Source: Ruegeria arenilitoris
GTDB lineage: Bacteria; Pseudomonadota; Alphaproteobacteria; Rhodobacterales; Rhodobacteraceae
DNA length: 64,000 nt
Assembly (NCBI RefSeq): GCF_013032855.1
Contig: NZ_WQDA01000001.1
Coordinates: forward strand, 813,501 to 877,500
Direction of reading: 5' to 3'
Shown: piece after piece, positions 33,535 through 42,945 of the stretch
Position numbering within the stretch: position 1 is the stretch's first letter
Layout of the letters: each line of letters begins with the position of its first letter
Notes under the pieces: model-generated
The model's database searches: none
Told to the model about the DNA's origin: nothing
What the model saw: the letters and a program-made list of their open reading frames with translations, nothing else
Made by a program: the position numbers and the translations under genes

Positions 33535-35036
33535 ATCCTGCCTTGCGGTGGCCGCATTGGCTGCGCGTGGTACTGGCCGCGATACTCGGCGCGTTGGCGG
33601 CCTTTGGCTTGGCGCCGTATGGCTATTGGATAATCACCTGCATTGCGCTTGCATCCGTCGCGCCGTTGTTTCTGGCCAGTGCCACGCGCGCTCGCGCGGC
33701 ATGGGTGGGCTGGGCTTTCGCAACCGGTTACTTCGCCAATGCCCTGAGCTGGATCATCGAGCCCTTTCAGATCGACGCTGAGCGTTATGCCTGGATGGCC
33801 CCTTTTGCGCTTGTGTTCATGGCTGCTGGCTTGGCCTTGTTCTGGGCGTTTGCTTTTTGGCTCGCGCGCGGAACCCGAGAGGTGGGGCCGCGGAAGGTCA
33901 TCGTTCTGGCCCTGACCCTGTCGCTGGTTGAAATGGCGCGCGGCTACGTTCTGACCGGGTTTCCTTGGGCGGGAATGGCACAGATTTGGGTGGATGCCCC
34001 GGCCGGGCAACTCTTGGCATGGGTTGGTCCATATGGCCTTGGGGCCGCGACCTTTTTGCTTGCCCTGCCGTTGGGCGCTGCCGTCGCCGGTCCTCGCAAC
34101 GGCAAGGCGTTTCTTTGGCCCGTCGTGGCAGTTGGCATCTTTGCCGGTTTGGCGCTGGTTCAAGCCAGCAACCGCCCGAGGGTTGCAGAGACCGGTCACA
34201 TCGTTCGTCTGGTCCAGCCCAACGCGCCGCAAGAGCAGAAATGGGACCCGTCTTTTGCCCCGCTGTTTTTTGCTCGACAGATTGAATTCACTGCCGCCGA
34301 TCCGCGTCCGGACCTGATCGTATGGCCCGAGACGTCGGTTCCTGCGTGGCTAGGCAGTGCGGGTCCCCATCTGGAAGCGATTGCCGAGGCCGCTCAGGGA
34401 ACACCCGTCATCCTCGGTATCCAACGCGGAGACGGGCCGCGCATCTACAATTCGATGATCTACCTCGACGAGCAGGGGCGTCAGACCGGCCTGTACGACA
34501 AGCATCATCTGGTGCCCTTCGGCGAGTATGTTCCCCTTGGCGATCTGATGGACAGGTTCGGAATACACGGTATGGCCGCGGCCACGGGAAGTGGCTTCAG
34601 CGCCGGGCCCGGAGCGGCGATGTTGAACGCCGGCAAGCTGGGTCTGGCGCTGCCGCTGATCTGCTACGAGGCGATCTTTCCGCAGGATGTTTCGGCGGCG
34701 CCGCAGCGTCCGGATTTCCTTCTGCAGATAACCAATGATGCCTGGTTCGGGACCCGTACAGGACCATTCCAGCATCTGGCGCAGGCAAGGATGCGGGCCA
34801 TCGAACAGGGTCTGCCGCTGGCGCGGTCGGCAAATACCGGTGTTTCGGCGATGGTCGATCCCTATGGCAACGTAATCGCCTCCCTGCCTTTGGGTCAGGC
34901 GGGTTTCGTGGATGCTAACCTTCCGGCGCCATTGCCTCCGACACTGTATGCGCGAACCGGCGACGGGCCGACGCTTGGGCTATTGTTGGTGCTTCTGCTG
35001 CTGTTTGGGCGCAACGTTCGGTTTGGCAGGGCATAA
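33531..35036 (+). CDS. lnt: Apolipoprotein N-acyltransferase
   Basis: A 501-residue inner-membrane enzyme with about seven hydrophobic helices in the first 200 residues followed by a periplasmic nitrilase-like domain. The catalytic triad is visible: Glu in VWPETSVPAWL, Lys in YDKHHLVPFGEYVP and Cys in PLICYEAIFP. It N-acylates the lipoprotein N-terminal cysteine. It is translationally coupled to corC by an ATGA overlap and followed by the metK riboswitch region. Confidence 0.96.
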   Translation: MNPALRWPHWLRVVLAAILGALAAFGLAPYGYWIITCIALASVAPLFLASATRARAAWVGWAFATGYFANALSWIIEPFQIDAERYAWMAPFALVFMAAGLALFWAFAFWLARGTREVGPRKVIVLALTLSLVEMARGYVLTGFPWAGMAQIWVDAPAGQLLAWVGPYGLGAATFLLALPLGAAVAGPRNGKAFLWPVVAVGIFAGLALVQASNRPRVAETGHIVRLVQPNAPQEQKWDPSFAPLFFARQIEFTAADPRPDLIVWPETSVPAWLGSAGPHLEAIAEAAQGTPVILGIQRGDGPRIYNSMIYLDEQGRQTGLYDKHHLVPFGEYVPLGDLMDRFGIHGMAAATGSGFSAGPGAAMLNAGKLGLALPLICYEAIFPQDVSAAPQRPDFLLQITNDAWFGTRTGPFQHLAQARMRAIEQGLPLARSANTGVSAMVDPYGNVIASLPLGQAGFVDANLPAPLPPTLYARTGDGPTLGLLLVLLLLFGRNVRFGRA

Positions 35037-35080
35037 TTATCGATTGACCCCCTGTTTCTTCGGGCGTATCCCGTCGAATG

Positions 35081-35128
35081 CCTGTCACAACGGCTTCCTG
35101 GCGTGACGGGGAAATCTTAATGGAGCGC
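35081..35128 (+). ncRNA. SAM/SAH riboswitch upstream of metK
   Basis: The leader forms stem P1 between 35081-35088 (CCTGTCAC) and 35103-35110 (GTGACGGG). The loop carries ACGGCTTCCTG, whose GCTTCC can pair with the GGAGC at 35122-35126. That segment is the metK Shine-Dalgarno, so ligand-stabilised pseudoknot formation would block translation. Loop sequence, stem and position before metK match, from memory, the SAM/SAH class described in Rhodobacterales. Confidence 0.9.
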
Positions 35129-35132
35129 TTTC

Positions 35133-36314
35133 ATGTCCCGACAGAACTACATTTTCACTTCGGAATCCGTTTCCGAAGGGCATCCCGACAAGGTGTGCGA
35201 CCGAATTTCAGATGCGGTACTGGATGCCTTTCTGAACGAAGAGCCCGAAGCGCGCGTCGCGTGCGAAACCTTTGCCACCACTGATCGGGTGGTCATCGGC
35301 GGCGAGGTCGGTCTGTCGGATCAGGAAAAATTGCACGACTACATGGGCAAGATCGAAGAGATTGCCCGCGCTTGCATCAAGGACATCGGTTACGAGCAGG
35401 ACAAGTTTCACCACGAAACGGTCGAGGTGACGAACCTGCTGCACGAGCAGTCCGCACACATCGCCCAAGGGGTCGATGCGTCCGCTGACAAGGATGAAGG
35501 CGCCGGTGACCAAGGCATCATGTTTGGATATGCCACCACCGAAACCCCAGCCCTGATGCCGGCTCCGATCCAATATGCACACGCCATCCTGCGCCGTCTG
35601 GCGGAAGTGCGCAAGAACGGGTCTGAGCCCGCTCTGGGTCCCGATGCCAAATCGCAGCTGTCGGTGATCTACCGTGACGGGCGGCCAGTCGGTGTCAGTT
35701 CGGTCGTGCTGTCCACCCAGCATCTGGATGAGGCGCTGACCTCGGACGATATTCGCCAGATCGTCGAGCCCTACATCCGCGAATCTCTGCCCGATGGCTG
35801 GCTGAGCGACCAGACGGAATGGCATGTGAACCCTACCGGCAAGTTCGTCATCGGCGGCCCTGACGGGGATGCTGGCCTGACCGGGCGCAAGATCATCGTT
35901 GACACATATGGCGGTGCGGCTCCGCATGGCGGCGGGGCGTTCTCGGGCAAGGACCCGACCAAGGTCGACCGGTCGGCGGCCTATGCTGCGCGGTATCTGG
36001 CGAAGAACGTCGTGGCCGCCGGCATGGCCGAGCGTTGCACGATCCAGCTGAGCTATGCGATCGGCGTTTCCAAGCCGCTTTCAATCTACGCCGACACCCA
36101 CGGCACCGGACAGGTTGCCGACGCCGAGATCGAGAAGGCGGTCGGACAGGTGATGGACCTGACCCCGCGCGGCATCCGCGAACACCTGCAACTGAACAGG
36201 CCGATCTATCAGCGCACCGCGGCCTATGGGCATTTCGGGCGCGTGCCGGATGCGGACGGCGGCTTCAGCTGGGAGCGGACCGATCTGGTTGAGGCCTTGA
36301 AAAAGGCTGTCTGA
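35133..36314 (+). CDS. metK: S-adenosylmethionine synthetase
   Basis: A 393-residue MetK with the start [20 protein letters not shown] (methionine/ATP-binding), [12 protein letters not shown] (hexapeptide ATP region) and [20 protein letters not shown] (P-loop-like GGGAFSGKD). It forms AdoMet from methionine and ATP. GGAG at 35122-35125 is the ribosome-binding site and lies within the riboswitch pseudoknot, so translation is likely product-repressed. A strong terminator follows 27 bases after the stop. Confidence 0.98.
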   Translation: MSRQNYIFTSESVSEGHPDKVCDRISDAVLDAFLNEEPEARVACETFATTDRVVIGGEVGLSDQEKLHDYMGKIEEIARACIKDIGYEQDKFHHETVEVTNLLHEQSAHIAQGVDASADKDEGAGDQGIMFGYATTETPALMPAPIQYAHAILRRLAEVRKNGSEPALGPDAKSQLSVIYRDGRPVGVSSVVLSTQHLDEALTSDDIRQIVEPYIRESLPDGWLSDQTEWHVNPTGKFVIGGPDGDAGLTGRKIIVDTYGGAAPHGGGAFSGKDPTKVDRSAAYAARYLAKNVVAAGMAERCTIQLSYAIGVSKPLSIYADTHGTGQVADAEIEKAVGQVMDLTPRGIREHLQLNRPIYQRTAAYGHFGRVPDADGGFSWERTDLVEALKKAV

Positions 36315-36340
36315 GCCAGCACCGGGAAACCAAACACGGC

Positions 36341-36368
36341 AAGGCGCGTCCGATCTGGCGCGCCTTTT
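36341..36368 (+). terminator. Rho-independent terminator after metK
   Basis: AAGGCGCG (36341-36348) pairs perfectly with CGCGCCTT (36359-36366) around a 10-base loop, ending in TTTT. Confidence 0.85.
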
Positions 36369-36442
36369 CCGTTCCGAAGGACGCACCCCCGGACGCGGCC
36401 CGCCCCTTGCAACGCAAACGCCGCCGCAGTAAGGGCACCGGC

Positions 36443-37153
36443 ATGAGCACCCAGTCACCCGAACGCCCCCGCAGAAACTTCTATGGCCGCTTCAAAGGCA
36501 AGACCCTGAAGCCCAGCCAAAAGACCTATCTGTCCGAGGACCTGGCCGCCCTGTCGCCCGGCGCTGTGGATTGGGACAGCAACCCCGACCGTACCCCGAT
36601 TGACCTGAACGCTCTGTTTGACGGCAAGCCGGTATGGCTTGAGGTCGGGTTCGGCGGCGGCGAGCATCTGGTGCATCAGGCACAGCAGAACCCCAATATC
36701 GGCATCATCGGCGCCGAGCCGTTCATCAACGGCGTGGCCATGCTGTTGGGCAAGATCCGCCGGGCCGAAGTGACCAACCTGGCGGTGCATCCCGGCGATG
36801 TGCGCGACCTGTTCGACGTGCTGCCCGACACCAGCATTTCGCGCGCGTTTCTGCTCTATCCCGATCCGTGGCCCAAAAAGCGTCACCACCGCCGCCGCTT
36901 CGTGACGCCCGAGCATCTGGAGCCGCTGGCACGTGTGCTGAAACCCGGCGCGATTTTCCGCGTGGCGACCGACATCCCGGACTATGTCCGCCAGACGCTC
37001 GAGGAGGTGCCCCGCGCCGGTTTCGAATGGCTGGCCGAGGGGCCCGAGGATTGGCGCAAGCCGTGGGACGACTGGATTTCGACCCGCTACGAGCAGAAGG
37101 CCCTGCGTGAAGGCCGCACCCCGCACTACCTGACCTTCCGACGCAACGGGTGA
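36443..37153 (+). CDS. trmB: tRNA (guanine-N7-)-methyltransferase
   Basis: A 236-residue SAM-dependent methyltransferase with [15 protein letters not shown] (SAM-binding), [13 protein letters not shown] and the diagnostic [15 protein letters not shown] motif. It makes m7G46 in tRNA. ATG 36443 has AAGGG about eight bases upstream; the longer frame adds 12 basic residues with no support. It is separated from metK by a terminator and followed 68 bases later by aroA. Confidence 0.95.
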   Translation: MSTQSPERPRRNFYGRFKGKTLKPSQKTYLSEDLAALSPGAVDWDSNPDRTPIDLNALFDGKPVWLEVGFGGGEHLVHQAQQNPNIGIIGAEPFINGVAMLLGKIRRAEVTNLAVHPGDVRDLFDVLPDTSISRAFLLYPDPWPKKRHHRRRFVTPEHLEPLARVLKPGAIFRVATDIPDYVRQTLEEVPRAGFEWLAEGPEDWRKPWDDWISTRYEQKALREGRTPHYLTFRRNG

Positions 37154-37221
37154 TTGCGGCTGGACGCTGCGGCGCCAATTCGCTAATCGGCAGGGGCACT
37201 GATAGCGCAAAAGGAGCCCTC

Positions 37222-38568
37222 ATGTCCGGACACGGCACGCCCATCCCGATGACCTCGCATCCCTGCGGCCCGCTGACCGGCACGGCCGAAGTGCCGGGTG
37301 ACAAGTCGATTTCGCACCGCTCTCTGATCCTTGGGGCGATGGCCGTGGGCGAGACCCGGATCTCGGGCCTGCTGGAAGGCGAAGACGTTCTGGACACCGC
37401 CAAGGCGATGCGCGCCTTCGGGGCCGAGGTGATCTCGCACGGGAATGGCGAATGGACGGTGCACGGCGTCGGCGTGGGCGGCTTTGCCGAGCCGGATCAG
37501 GTGATCGACTGCGGCAACTCGGGCACGGGCGTGCGCCTGATCATGGGTGCGATGGCCACCAGCCCGATCAGCGCGACCTTCACCGGCGATGCCAGCCTGA
37601 ACAAACGCCCGATGGCGCGGGTGACCGATCCGTTGGCGCTGTTCGGGGCACAGGCCGTGGGCCGTTCGGGCGGGCGTCTGCCAATGACCATCGTCGGCGC
37701 GGCCGATCCGGTGCCAGTCTGGTACGAAGTGCCTGTGCCTTCGGCCCAGGTGAAATCTGCCGTTCTGCTGGCCGGCCTGAACGCGCCCGGCAAGACCGTG
37801 GTGATCGAGAAGGAAGCCACCCGTGACCATTCCGAACGAATGCTGGCCGGGTTCGGCGCCGAAATCACCGTCGAGGACACCGACGAAGGCCGAGTCATCA
37901 CATTGACCGGCCGGCCTGAGTTGAAACCGCAGGTGATCGCCGTGCCGCGAGATCCCTCCAGCGCGGCCTTCCCGGTCTGCGCGGCGCTGATCACGCCGGG
38001 ATCGGACGTTCTGGTGCCGGGCATCGGCCTGAACCCCACGCGCGCCGGCCTGTTCACGACGCTGCGCGAGATGGGCGCCGATCTGACCTATGAGAACATG
38101 CGCGAGGAAGGCGGCGAGCCGGTCGCCGACCTGCGCGCGCGTTACTCGCCCGACATGAAGGGCATCGACGTCCCGCCCGAACGCGCGGCTTCGATGATCG
38201 ACGAATATCCGGTGCTGTCGGTGGTTGCGGCCAACGCCACCGGTAAGACGATGATGGGCGGCGTCAAGGAACTGCGCGTCAAGGAAAGCGACCGCATCGA
38301 CGCCATGGCGCGTGGCTTGCGGGCCAACGGCGTCACGGTTGACGAGGGCGATGACTGGTGGTCGGTCGACGGGCTGGGCATTGGCGGCGTTCCCGGCGGC
38401 GGCACCTGCGAAAGCTTTCTGGACCATCGCATCGCCATGTCGTTCATGGTGATGGGCATGGGCGCGCAACAGGCGGTCTCGGTCGATGACGGCAGCCCCA
38501 TCGCGACCTCGTTCCCGATCTTCGATCCGCTGATGAAGGGCCTTGGCGCCAAGGTCGAACGCACATGA
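37222..38568 (+). CDS. aroA: 3-phosphoshikimate 1-carboxyvinyltransferase (EPSP synthase, class II-like)
   Basis: A 448-residue EPSP synthase. PEP/shikimate-3-phosphate binding shows as [15 protein letters not shown] (Lys28), [13 protein letters not shown] (N99-G103), [15 protein letters not shown] and [17 protein letters not shown]. Sequence texture resembles class II enzymes of the Agrobacterium CP4 type more than E. coli class I. However, the residue aligned with the CP4 tolerance alanine is glycine (G101). AAGGAG precedes the ATG at 37222. Its end overlaps cmk by four bases. Confidence 0.95.
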   Translation: MSGHGTPIPMTSHPCGPLTGTAEVPGDKSISHRSLILGAMAVGETRISGLLEGEDVLDTAKAMRAFGAEVISHGNGEWTVHGVGVGGFAEPDQVIDCGNSGTGVRLIMGAMATSPISATFTGDASLNKRPMARVTDPLALFGAQAVGRSGGRLPMTIVGAADPVPVWYEVPVPSAQVKSAVLLAGLNAPGKTVVIEKEATRDHSERMLAGFGAEITVEDTDEGRVITLTGRPELKPQVIAVPRDPSSAAFPVCAALITPGSDVLVPGIGLNPTRAGLFTTLREMGADLTYENMREEGGEPVADLRARYSPDMKGIDVPPERAASMIDEYPVLSVVAANATGKTMMGGVKELRVKESDRIDAMARGLRANGVTVDEGDDWWSVDGLGIGGVPGGGTCESFLDHRIAMSFMVMGMGAQQAVSVDDGSPIATSFPIFDPLMKGLGAKVERT

Positions 38569-39182
38569 GCTTTACCGTCGCCATCGACGGCCCGGCCGCT
38601 GCGGGCAAGGGCACGATCTCCAAGGCCGTGGCTGCGCATTTCGGGCTGGCGCATCTGGATACGGGGCTGCTCTATCGCGCGGTCGGCCGACGCACGTTGG
38701 ACGGCACCGACCCGGTCGAGGCGGCGCGGTCCCTCGCGGCCGAGGAGTTGGAGCAGGGCGACCTGCGGACCGCCGAGATCGCACAGGCGGCGTCGAAAGT
38801 GGCGGTGATCCCCGAGGTGCGCGCAGCTCTGGTCGATTTCCAGCGCAGCTTTGCCCGGCGGGCCGGCGGCGCGGTGCTGGACGGGCGGGACATCGGCACG
38901 GTGATCTGCCCCGAGGCCGAGGTGAAGTTGTTCGTCACCGCCAGCCCTGAAGTGCGCGCTGAGCGACGCTATCTGGAGCTGGCAGACAAAGGTGCGGAAA
39001 TAACGCGCGCGCAGGTTCTGGCCGATGTCCGCGAGCGCGACGCGCGGGACGCCGAGCGCAGCACGGCCCCGATGAAACCGGCCGACGATGCCGTAATTCT
39101 GGACACGTCGAACCTGAGCATCGAAGCCGCGCTGGAAAAGGCGATCGCGGTTATTCAAGGAAAGCTGCCCGCGGCAAGGTGA
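38565..39182 (+). CDS. cmk: Cytidylate kinase
   Basis: A 205-residue NMP kinase with P-loop GPAAAGKGT (residues 9-17), [11 protein letters not shown] and [20 protein letters not shown]. It phosphorylates CMP/dCMP and is part of the widespread aroA-cmk-rpsA locus. The ATGA overlap couples it to aroA. rpsA, usually next, lies 3.9 kb further on behind an unrelated block. No clear terminator is seen in the 30 bases before the convergent YHS gene. Confidence 0.95.
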   Translation: MSFTVAIDGPAAAGKGTISKAVAAHFGLAHLDTGLLYRAVGRRTLDGTDPVEAARSLAAEELEQGDLRTAEIAQAASKVAVIPEVRAALVDFQRSFARRAGGAVLDGRDIGTVICPEAEVKLFVTASPEVRAERRYLELADKGAEITRAQVLADVRERDARDAERSTAPMKPADDAVILDTSNLSIEAALEKAIAVIQGKLPAAR

Positions 39183-39212
39183 GACAGCGGACAGCGCTTG
39201 GCGACAGTCCGA

Positions 39213-39692
39213 TTACAGTTCGCCGACCGCAATCGACTTGATATTCGCCCACTGGTCATCCGCGGTCTTGGCGGTGCCGGACACGTCTTCGAGGAACTTG
39301 GCGCGAGTTGCCGCGTTCAGAAACAGGTACAGCTTGCCATCGGCCAGCAGGTACTGATCCGGATCGCCATCGAACTTCTTGCCCACGGAAACACCATACG
39401 AGCAGAAGCCGCCGTGCTGCGGCAGGTATGCTTCGGGGTTGGCCTCGAAAGCTTCGCGGTTCTCGGCCGAGGTGAAGTAGTATGACGCGCCGTCATAGGT
39501 GGCCGAATGCGTGGCGAACCCTTCGACCGGGTTGCCGTCGGTGACCAGCGCAACCAGATCGACCCCGTGAGCAGCCAGCGGCGCACCGCCGGCCGAGATC
39601 CCGTTCGAAACATTGATCTCATCCGCCGCAAAAGCCGGTGCGGCGATCATCGGCAGGACGGCGACAAGGGCGCTGAGTACAACAGATTTCAT
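39213..39692 (-). CDS. Exported YHS-domain-containing protein
   Basis: A 159-residue protein with a clear signal peptide (MKSVVLSALVAVLPMIAAPA, cleavage after AFA) and a YHS-like module (VDLVALVTDGNPVEGFATHS, YYFTSAENREAFEANPEAYL, PQHGGFCSYGVSVGKKFDGD). Secreted YHS proteins of this kind are common in Proteobacteria; the module resembles metal-binding domains, but here the role is unknown. AAAGGAAC stands just before the ATG. It is convergent with cmk and divergent from the next secreted protein gene. Confidence 0.85.
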   Translation of the reverse strand: MKSVVLSALVAVLPMIAAPAFAADEINVSNGISAGGAPLAAHGVDLVALVTDGNPVEGFATHSATYDGASYYFTSAENREAFEANPEAYLPQHGGFCSYGVSVGKKFDGDPDQYLLADGKLYLFLNAATRAKFLEDVSGTAKTADDQWANIKSIAVGEL

Positions 39693-39908
39693 TGTGTGTT
39701 CCTTTCGTGTTCAGTTGTGGCCGGCACTCGCGCCGACCCGTGTTGAACAGATAAATGCGGGCGTGCGGACGCGTAATCGCAGGGCGAACGGAAAACCTTG
39801 CAGATCGTTCGCACTTGCCGAGAGTCTGCCAAACCGGCTCACCAAGCTGTGTTTGGCCAGTTGATCAGTCCCCGCTTAGGCTGAACGCGTCTATGGTGGA
39901 GAGAACGG
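39693..39908. other. Divergent intergenic region, YHS gene / secreted protein gene
   Basis: 216 bases without a gene. It must hold both divergent promoters, but I see no strong -35/-10 pair, repeat or hairpin. Confidence 0.4.
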
Positions 39909-40424
39909 ATGATCCGATTTGCCTTGATTTGGGTTTTGTTGGCCGGCCATGCGTTGGCACAGGAAGCCGAGCCACCGATGACCTACGAGAGACTGGGCAA
40001 GATCATCTTTGCTCTCGACCCCGATGCCGAGCCGCAGGGTCCGGGCTTTACCATGACGATTTCCGATGTGCCGGTGCTGGTTGTTACTGATGTGCATGCA
40101 GACCGGATGCGGGCGATGGTTGCGATCAGCGGCACCTCAGAGCTTTCGGCCGAAGACTTGCAGCGCATGATGCAGGCCAATTTCGACAGCACGCTGGACG
40201 CGCGCTATGCGATCGCCAACGGAACCTTGTGGGCCGTGTTCATCCACCCGCTGTCACGGCTGAACAAGGATCAACTGATCTCGGGCCTGGCGCAGACCGT
40301 CAATATCGCTCGGACCTATGGCACTCTCTATTCCGGGGGTGCGGCCGAGTTCGGCGGTGGGGACAGCCATGATCTGCAACGCGAACTGATCGACGATCTT
40401 CTGAAGAAAGGCGAGGACATCTGA
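39909..40424 (+). CDS. Exported hypothetical protein with YbjN/CesT-chaperone-like texture
   Basis: A 171-residue protein with an N-terminal signal peptide (MIRFALIWVLLAGHALAQ, cleavage after ALA). The mature part reads as an alpha/beta sandwich: PVLVVTDVHADRMRAMVAIS, QANFDSTLDARYAIANGTLW, AVFIHPLSRLNKDQLISGLA. This strand order and the L-x-x-A-N-F helix resemble YbjN or Tir-chaperone (CesT) folds, an analogy rather than an assignment. No partner secretion system is nearby. Confidence 0.72.
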   Translation: MIRFALIWVLLAGHALAQEAEPPMTYERLGKIIFALDPDAEPQGPGFTMTISDVPVLVVTDVHADRMRAMVAISGTSELSAEDLQRMMQANFDSTLDARYAIANGTLWAVFIHPLSRLNKDQLISGLAQTVNIARTYGTLYSGGAAEFGGGDSHDLQRELIDDLLKKGEDI

Positions 40425-40563
40425 GGCTGCCTCGGAAGGCTCAACCGTCATCGCTGTCCGTTCAGTGCAAGGGAAGCAGGTCGTGACCATGCGTTGCTTT
40501 GGCAAAGGCGCCCGTTTGGGCCTACTTGATGCCGCCATTGGCCCTAGCTGGATGCCTGAAAGC

Positions 40564-40572
40564 TGCTATAGT
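40564..40572 (+). promoter_or_regulatory. Extended -10 promoter candidate upstream of the halogenase-like gene
   Basis: TGCTATAGT gives TGn followed by TATAGT, an extended -10 element about 90 bases before the ATG at 40664. A matching -35 at normal spacing is absent. The rest of the 239-base gap shows nothing further. Confidence 0.35.
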
Positions 40573-40663
40573 TTCCCTCAGCGATAAGGGGAGGTCGCCA
40601 CCGAGGCCCGGAAAAACGGGCAGGCGGCCGCATAATCCTCACAGCCAACAGGGACAGAACAAC

Positions 40664-42349
40664 ATGAATAATCGTTTGCAAAAAATCACCATCGTGGGTG
40701 GCGGTACGGCCGGCTGGATGACGGCGCTGCTACTCGAGATGGTGTTTTCGCGCACGTCAGCACCCAAGGATCGTCCGCGGATCTGCCTGATCGAAAGCCC
40801 GAACATCGCCACGGTCGGCGTTGGTGAAGCGACCGTGCCACGTATGCCGGTCACGCTCCGGCAGGCTGGAATTTCAGAGCGAGACTTTTTCCGCGAAACC
40901 AATGCGTCGTTCAAGCTGGGCGTCAAATTCTGCAACTGGAACAAAGACGCAAAGGGAAAGCGCATCGACTATGTGAACCCATTTGCCCATGGCCAGATGC
41001 TGGAAGGACTCGAGGCCGCCGAATACTTCCTTCGGTTTGGCAACGGGGACCGGGATTTCACTCAGTCCATCTCGCCACATGATGACCTGGCTCGGCTGTG
41101 CAAGGGCGCGCGGCTTCTGGGGCAACCCGAATTCGAGCAGCGGTTTGGCTATGCCTATCACCTGGACGCCGTAAAATTCGCAGGCATGTTGACAAGGGTC
41201 TGTACGCAGCGTGGCGTCGAACATATCCGCGACGAGGTGCAGTCGGTCGAGTTAAATGAACAGGGCAATGTCAGCCATCTGATGCTTGAGCGTGCAGGCC
41301 GCCACGATATTGAAATGGTCGTGGACTGCACCGGTTTCCGCGGCCTGATCATCAATCAGGCACTGGGCGAGCCGTTCATGGATTATTCGGACTATCTGCC
41401 GAACGACCGTGCCATGGCGTTGCAGATTGAGCACCCCAATCCGCGGAAGATCGAAAGCGTCACGCGATCGACTGCACTTGGCGCTGGTTGGACATGGCGC
41501 GTGCCTCTCTACAACCGTGTGGGTACGGGATACGTGTATTCATCCGCGCACCGGACGGATGATCAAGCGGCGGACGAATATCTGGAGTGGCTGGGTGACA
41601 GCGGCAAAGGCGTGACGCCGCGGGTGATCCCCATGCGGATCGGGCGCGTTCGCAATGCGTGGGTGAAGAACTGCGTTGCAATCGGGCTGGCCGGTGGGTT
41701 CATCGAGCCGCTTGAAAGCACTGCGATCCATATGGTCGACCATGCTGTGCGCTGGTTCGCAGAGCATTTGCCGACCCGCGATATCGAACCCTCATTGAGG
41801 GACAGGTACAATCGTCAGATGAACAAGCTCTATGACGAAGTGCTGGATTTCATTTGCCTGCATTACAAGCTGAACAATCGCACCGATGATCAATACTGGA
41901 TCGACGCGCGGACCGAGATGAAGGTGCCGGACAGGCTGGCTGAAAACCTCGAGCTTTGGAAAAACCGCCTTCCGATGCAGCACGATGTCGAGTTTGCAAC
42001 GCTGTTTGACCATCGCGTCTATCAGACGGTTCTGCTGGGCAAGCAGGTCTATGACACGGGGTATGGCACTGGAATTCGTGATCGCATTCGACCATTGCGG
42101 AAGGACATCTGGTTCCAATGGTGGAAGGGCGCGAAAGTGGACCTTGCGCAGATCCTGAAAGCGATGCCGGATCACAAAACCCTTCTGCGCGACATTCGCG
42201 GAGAGCTCAAGCAACCCACCTTTGCGATGGCCAAGGCGGCACAGCCGACCGTTCCGATGCCGGGTGCCGCGCCCGAACCGGTGGTCATCCAGAACATGCC
42301 GAACCTGGCCGAGATTCAAAGCGGCAAGAAAGACCTGCAACTGTTCTAG
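40664..42349 (+). CDS. Flavin-dependent (tryptophan) halogenase-family protein
   Basis: A 561-residue protein with all landmark motifs of flavin-dependent tryptophan halogenases: FAD-binding GGGTAGW (12-18), catalytic lysine K84 in NASFKLGVKFCNW (Lys79 of PrnA), the WxWxIP-type motif WTWRVP (276-281) and E351 in PLESTAIHM (Glu346 of PrnA). It probably forms hypohalous acid in the flavin tunnel and halogenates an aromatic substrate. No flavin reductase, NRPS or PKS gene is nearby. The C-terminal ~50 residues are Pro/Ala-rich. ATG 40664 has AGGGA upstream. It stands inside the cmk-rpsA interval. Confidence 0.87.
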   Translation: MNNRLQKITIVGGGTAGWMTALLLEMVFSRTSAPKDRPRICLIESPNIATVGVGEATVPRMPVTLRQAGISERDFFRETNASFKLGVKFCNWNKDAKGKRIDYVNPFAHGQMLEGLEAAEYFLRFGNGDRDFTQSISPHDDLARLCKGARLLGQPEFEQRFGYAYHLDAVKFAGMLTRVCTQRGVEHIRDEVQSVELNEQGNVSHLMLERAGRHDIEMVVDCTGFRGLIINQALGEPFMDYSDYLPNDRAMALQIEHPNPRKIESVTRSTALGAGWTWRVPLYNRVGTGYVYSSAHRTDDQAADEYLEWLGDSGKGVTPRVIPMRIGRVRNAWVKNCVAIGLAGGFIEPLESTAIHMVDHAVRWFAEHLPTRDIEPSLRDRYNRQMNKLYDEVLDFICLHYKLNNRTDDQYWIDARTEMKVPDRLAENLELWKNRLPMQHDVEFATLFDHRVYQTVLLGKQVYDTGYGTGIRDRIRPLRKDIWFQWWKGAKVDLAQILKAMPDHKTLLRDIRGELKQPTFAMAKAAQPTVPMPGAAPEPVVIQNMPNLAEIQSGKKDLQLF

Positions 42350-42393
42350 GTCTCCCGGCTTCGGCTAATATTGAGAGCTTCGAAATGGTTGAG

Positions 42394-42420
42394 GGCAGGG
42401 TTGCAGAACCCTGCCTTTTT
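42394..42420 (+). terminator. Rho-independent terminator after the halogenase-like gene
   Basis: GGCAGGGTT (42394-42402) pairs perfectly with AACCCTGCC (42407-42415) across a four-base loop, then TTTTT. Confidence 0.9.
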
Positions 42421-42434
42421 GACCACAATCCGGG

Positions 42435-42474
42435 GTTGCGCAACAAAAGTATGTTACGTAATAACATAACATAC
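42435..42474. promoter_or_regulatory. Cluster of palindromes upstream of the small basic protein gene
   Basis: GTTGCGCAAC (42435-42444) is a perfect 10-bp palindrome. It is followed by GTATGTTA-N10-TAACATAC (42449-42474), which also nests ATGTTA-N5-TAACAT (42451-42467). The segment is markedly AT-rich in a GC-rich genome and lies about 80 bases before the next gene. It looks like a regulator-binding region; the regulator is unknown. Confidence 0.45.
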
Positions 42475-42552
42475 CAGTTGGGGCGTTTCCCCAACCCATT
42501 CCGTCCGGTCCAGTTCCCGCTCTGAAAATTCGCATTGGTACAGTCGATGCCC

Positions 42553-42810
42553 ATGACCAATCAAAGACGCAATCTGCGCAGCCGCCTGAACCGCCGGAGA
42601 CGGCAACGTCCCGCGATGCAGGCCTATGACACCCTTCCGCCTCAGTTGCGTCAGTGGCTTGCGAATGCCTGCTTGCCTTGGAGTCCGAACTCGGCCCTCA
42701 AGATTTGGAAGGCAGCCGGTGGGGCAAAGGCCCCGGCCGACGCACTGGCGCGTTTGAATGCGATCGAGCAGGCCATGCTGCTGAGGGATGCCCGGATTTG
42801 GGAGGAGTAG
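42553..42810 (+). CDS. Small basic protein, DUF6525-like
   Basis: An 85-residue protein with a strongly basic N-terminus (RRNLRSRLNRRRRQRP) followed by AYDTLPPQLRQWLANACLPW, SPNSALKIWKAAGG and an alanine-rich helix ending LLRDARIWEE. The pattern matches my recollection of the DUF6525 family found in Rhodobacteraceae. Two near starts exist (ATG 42547 and 42553), neither with a clear ribosome-binding site. Function unknown; nucleic-acid binding is only a guess from charge. Confidence 0.6.
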   Translation: MTNQRRNLRSRLNRRRRQRPAMQAYDTLPPQLRQWLANACLPWSPNSALKIWKAAGGAKAPADALARLNAIEQAMLLRDARIWEE

Positions 42811-42945
42811 CTGGCCCGGAAAACGCAAGCGGAATCCCGCGTCGGCTTGCAACAAGGGCCTTTCTGCTTGCGCTGTGCCCAGAATCCGCCTATACGCGCG
42901 CTGTCTGAACAAGGGCGGTCAACGCCCGGACGACGTATCTGAGCA

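Noticed and set aside
37183-38469. 428-codon minus-strand frame opposite aroA
   Set aside because: Histidine/arginine-rich shadow of a certain gene.
39213-42810. A natural-product biosynthetic cluster around the halogenase-like gene
   Set aside because: No NRPS, PKS, flavin reductase, peptide precursor or exporter is adjacent; only the halogenase family call is supported.
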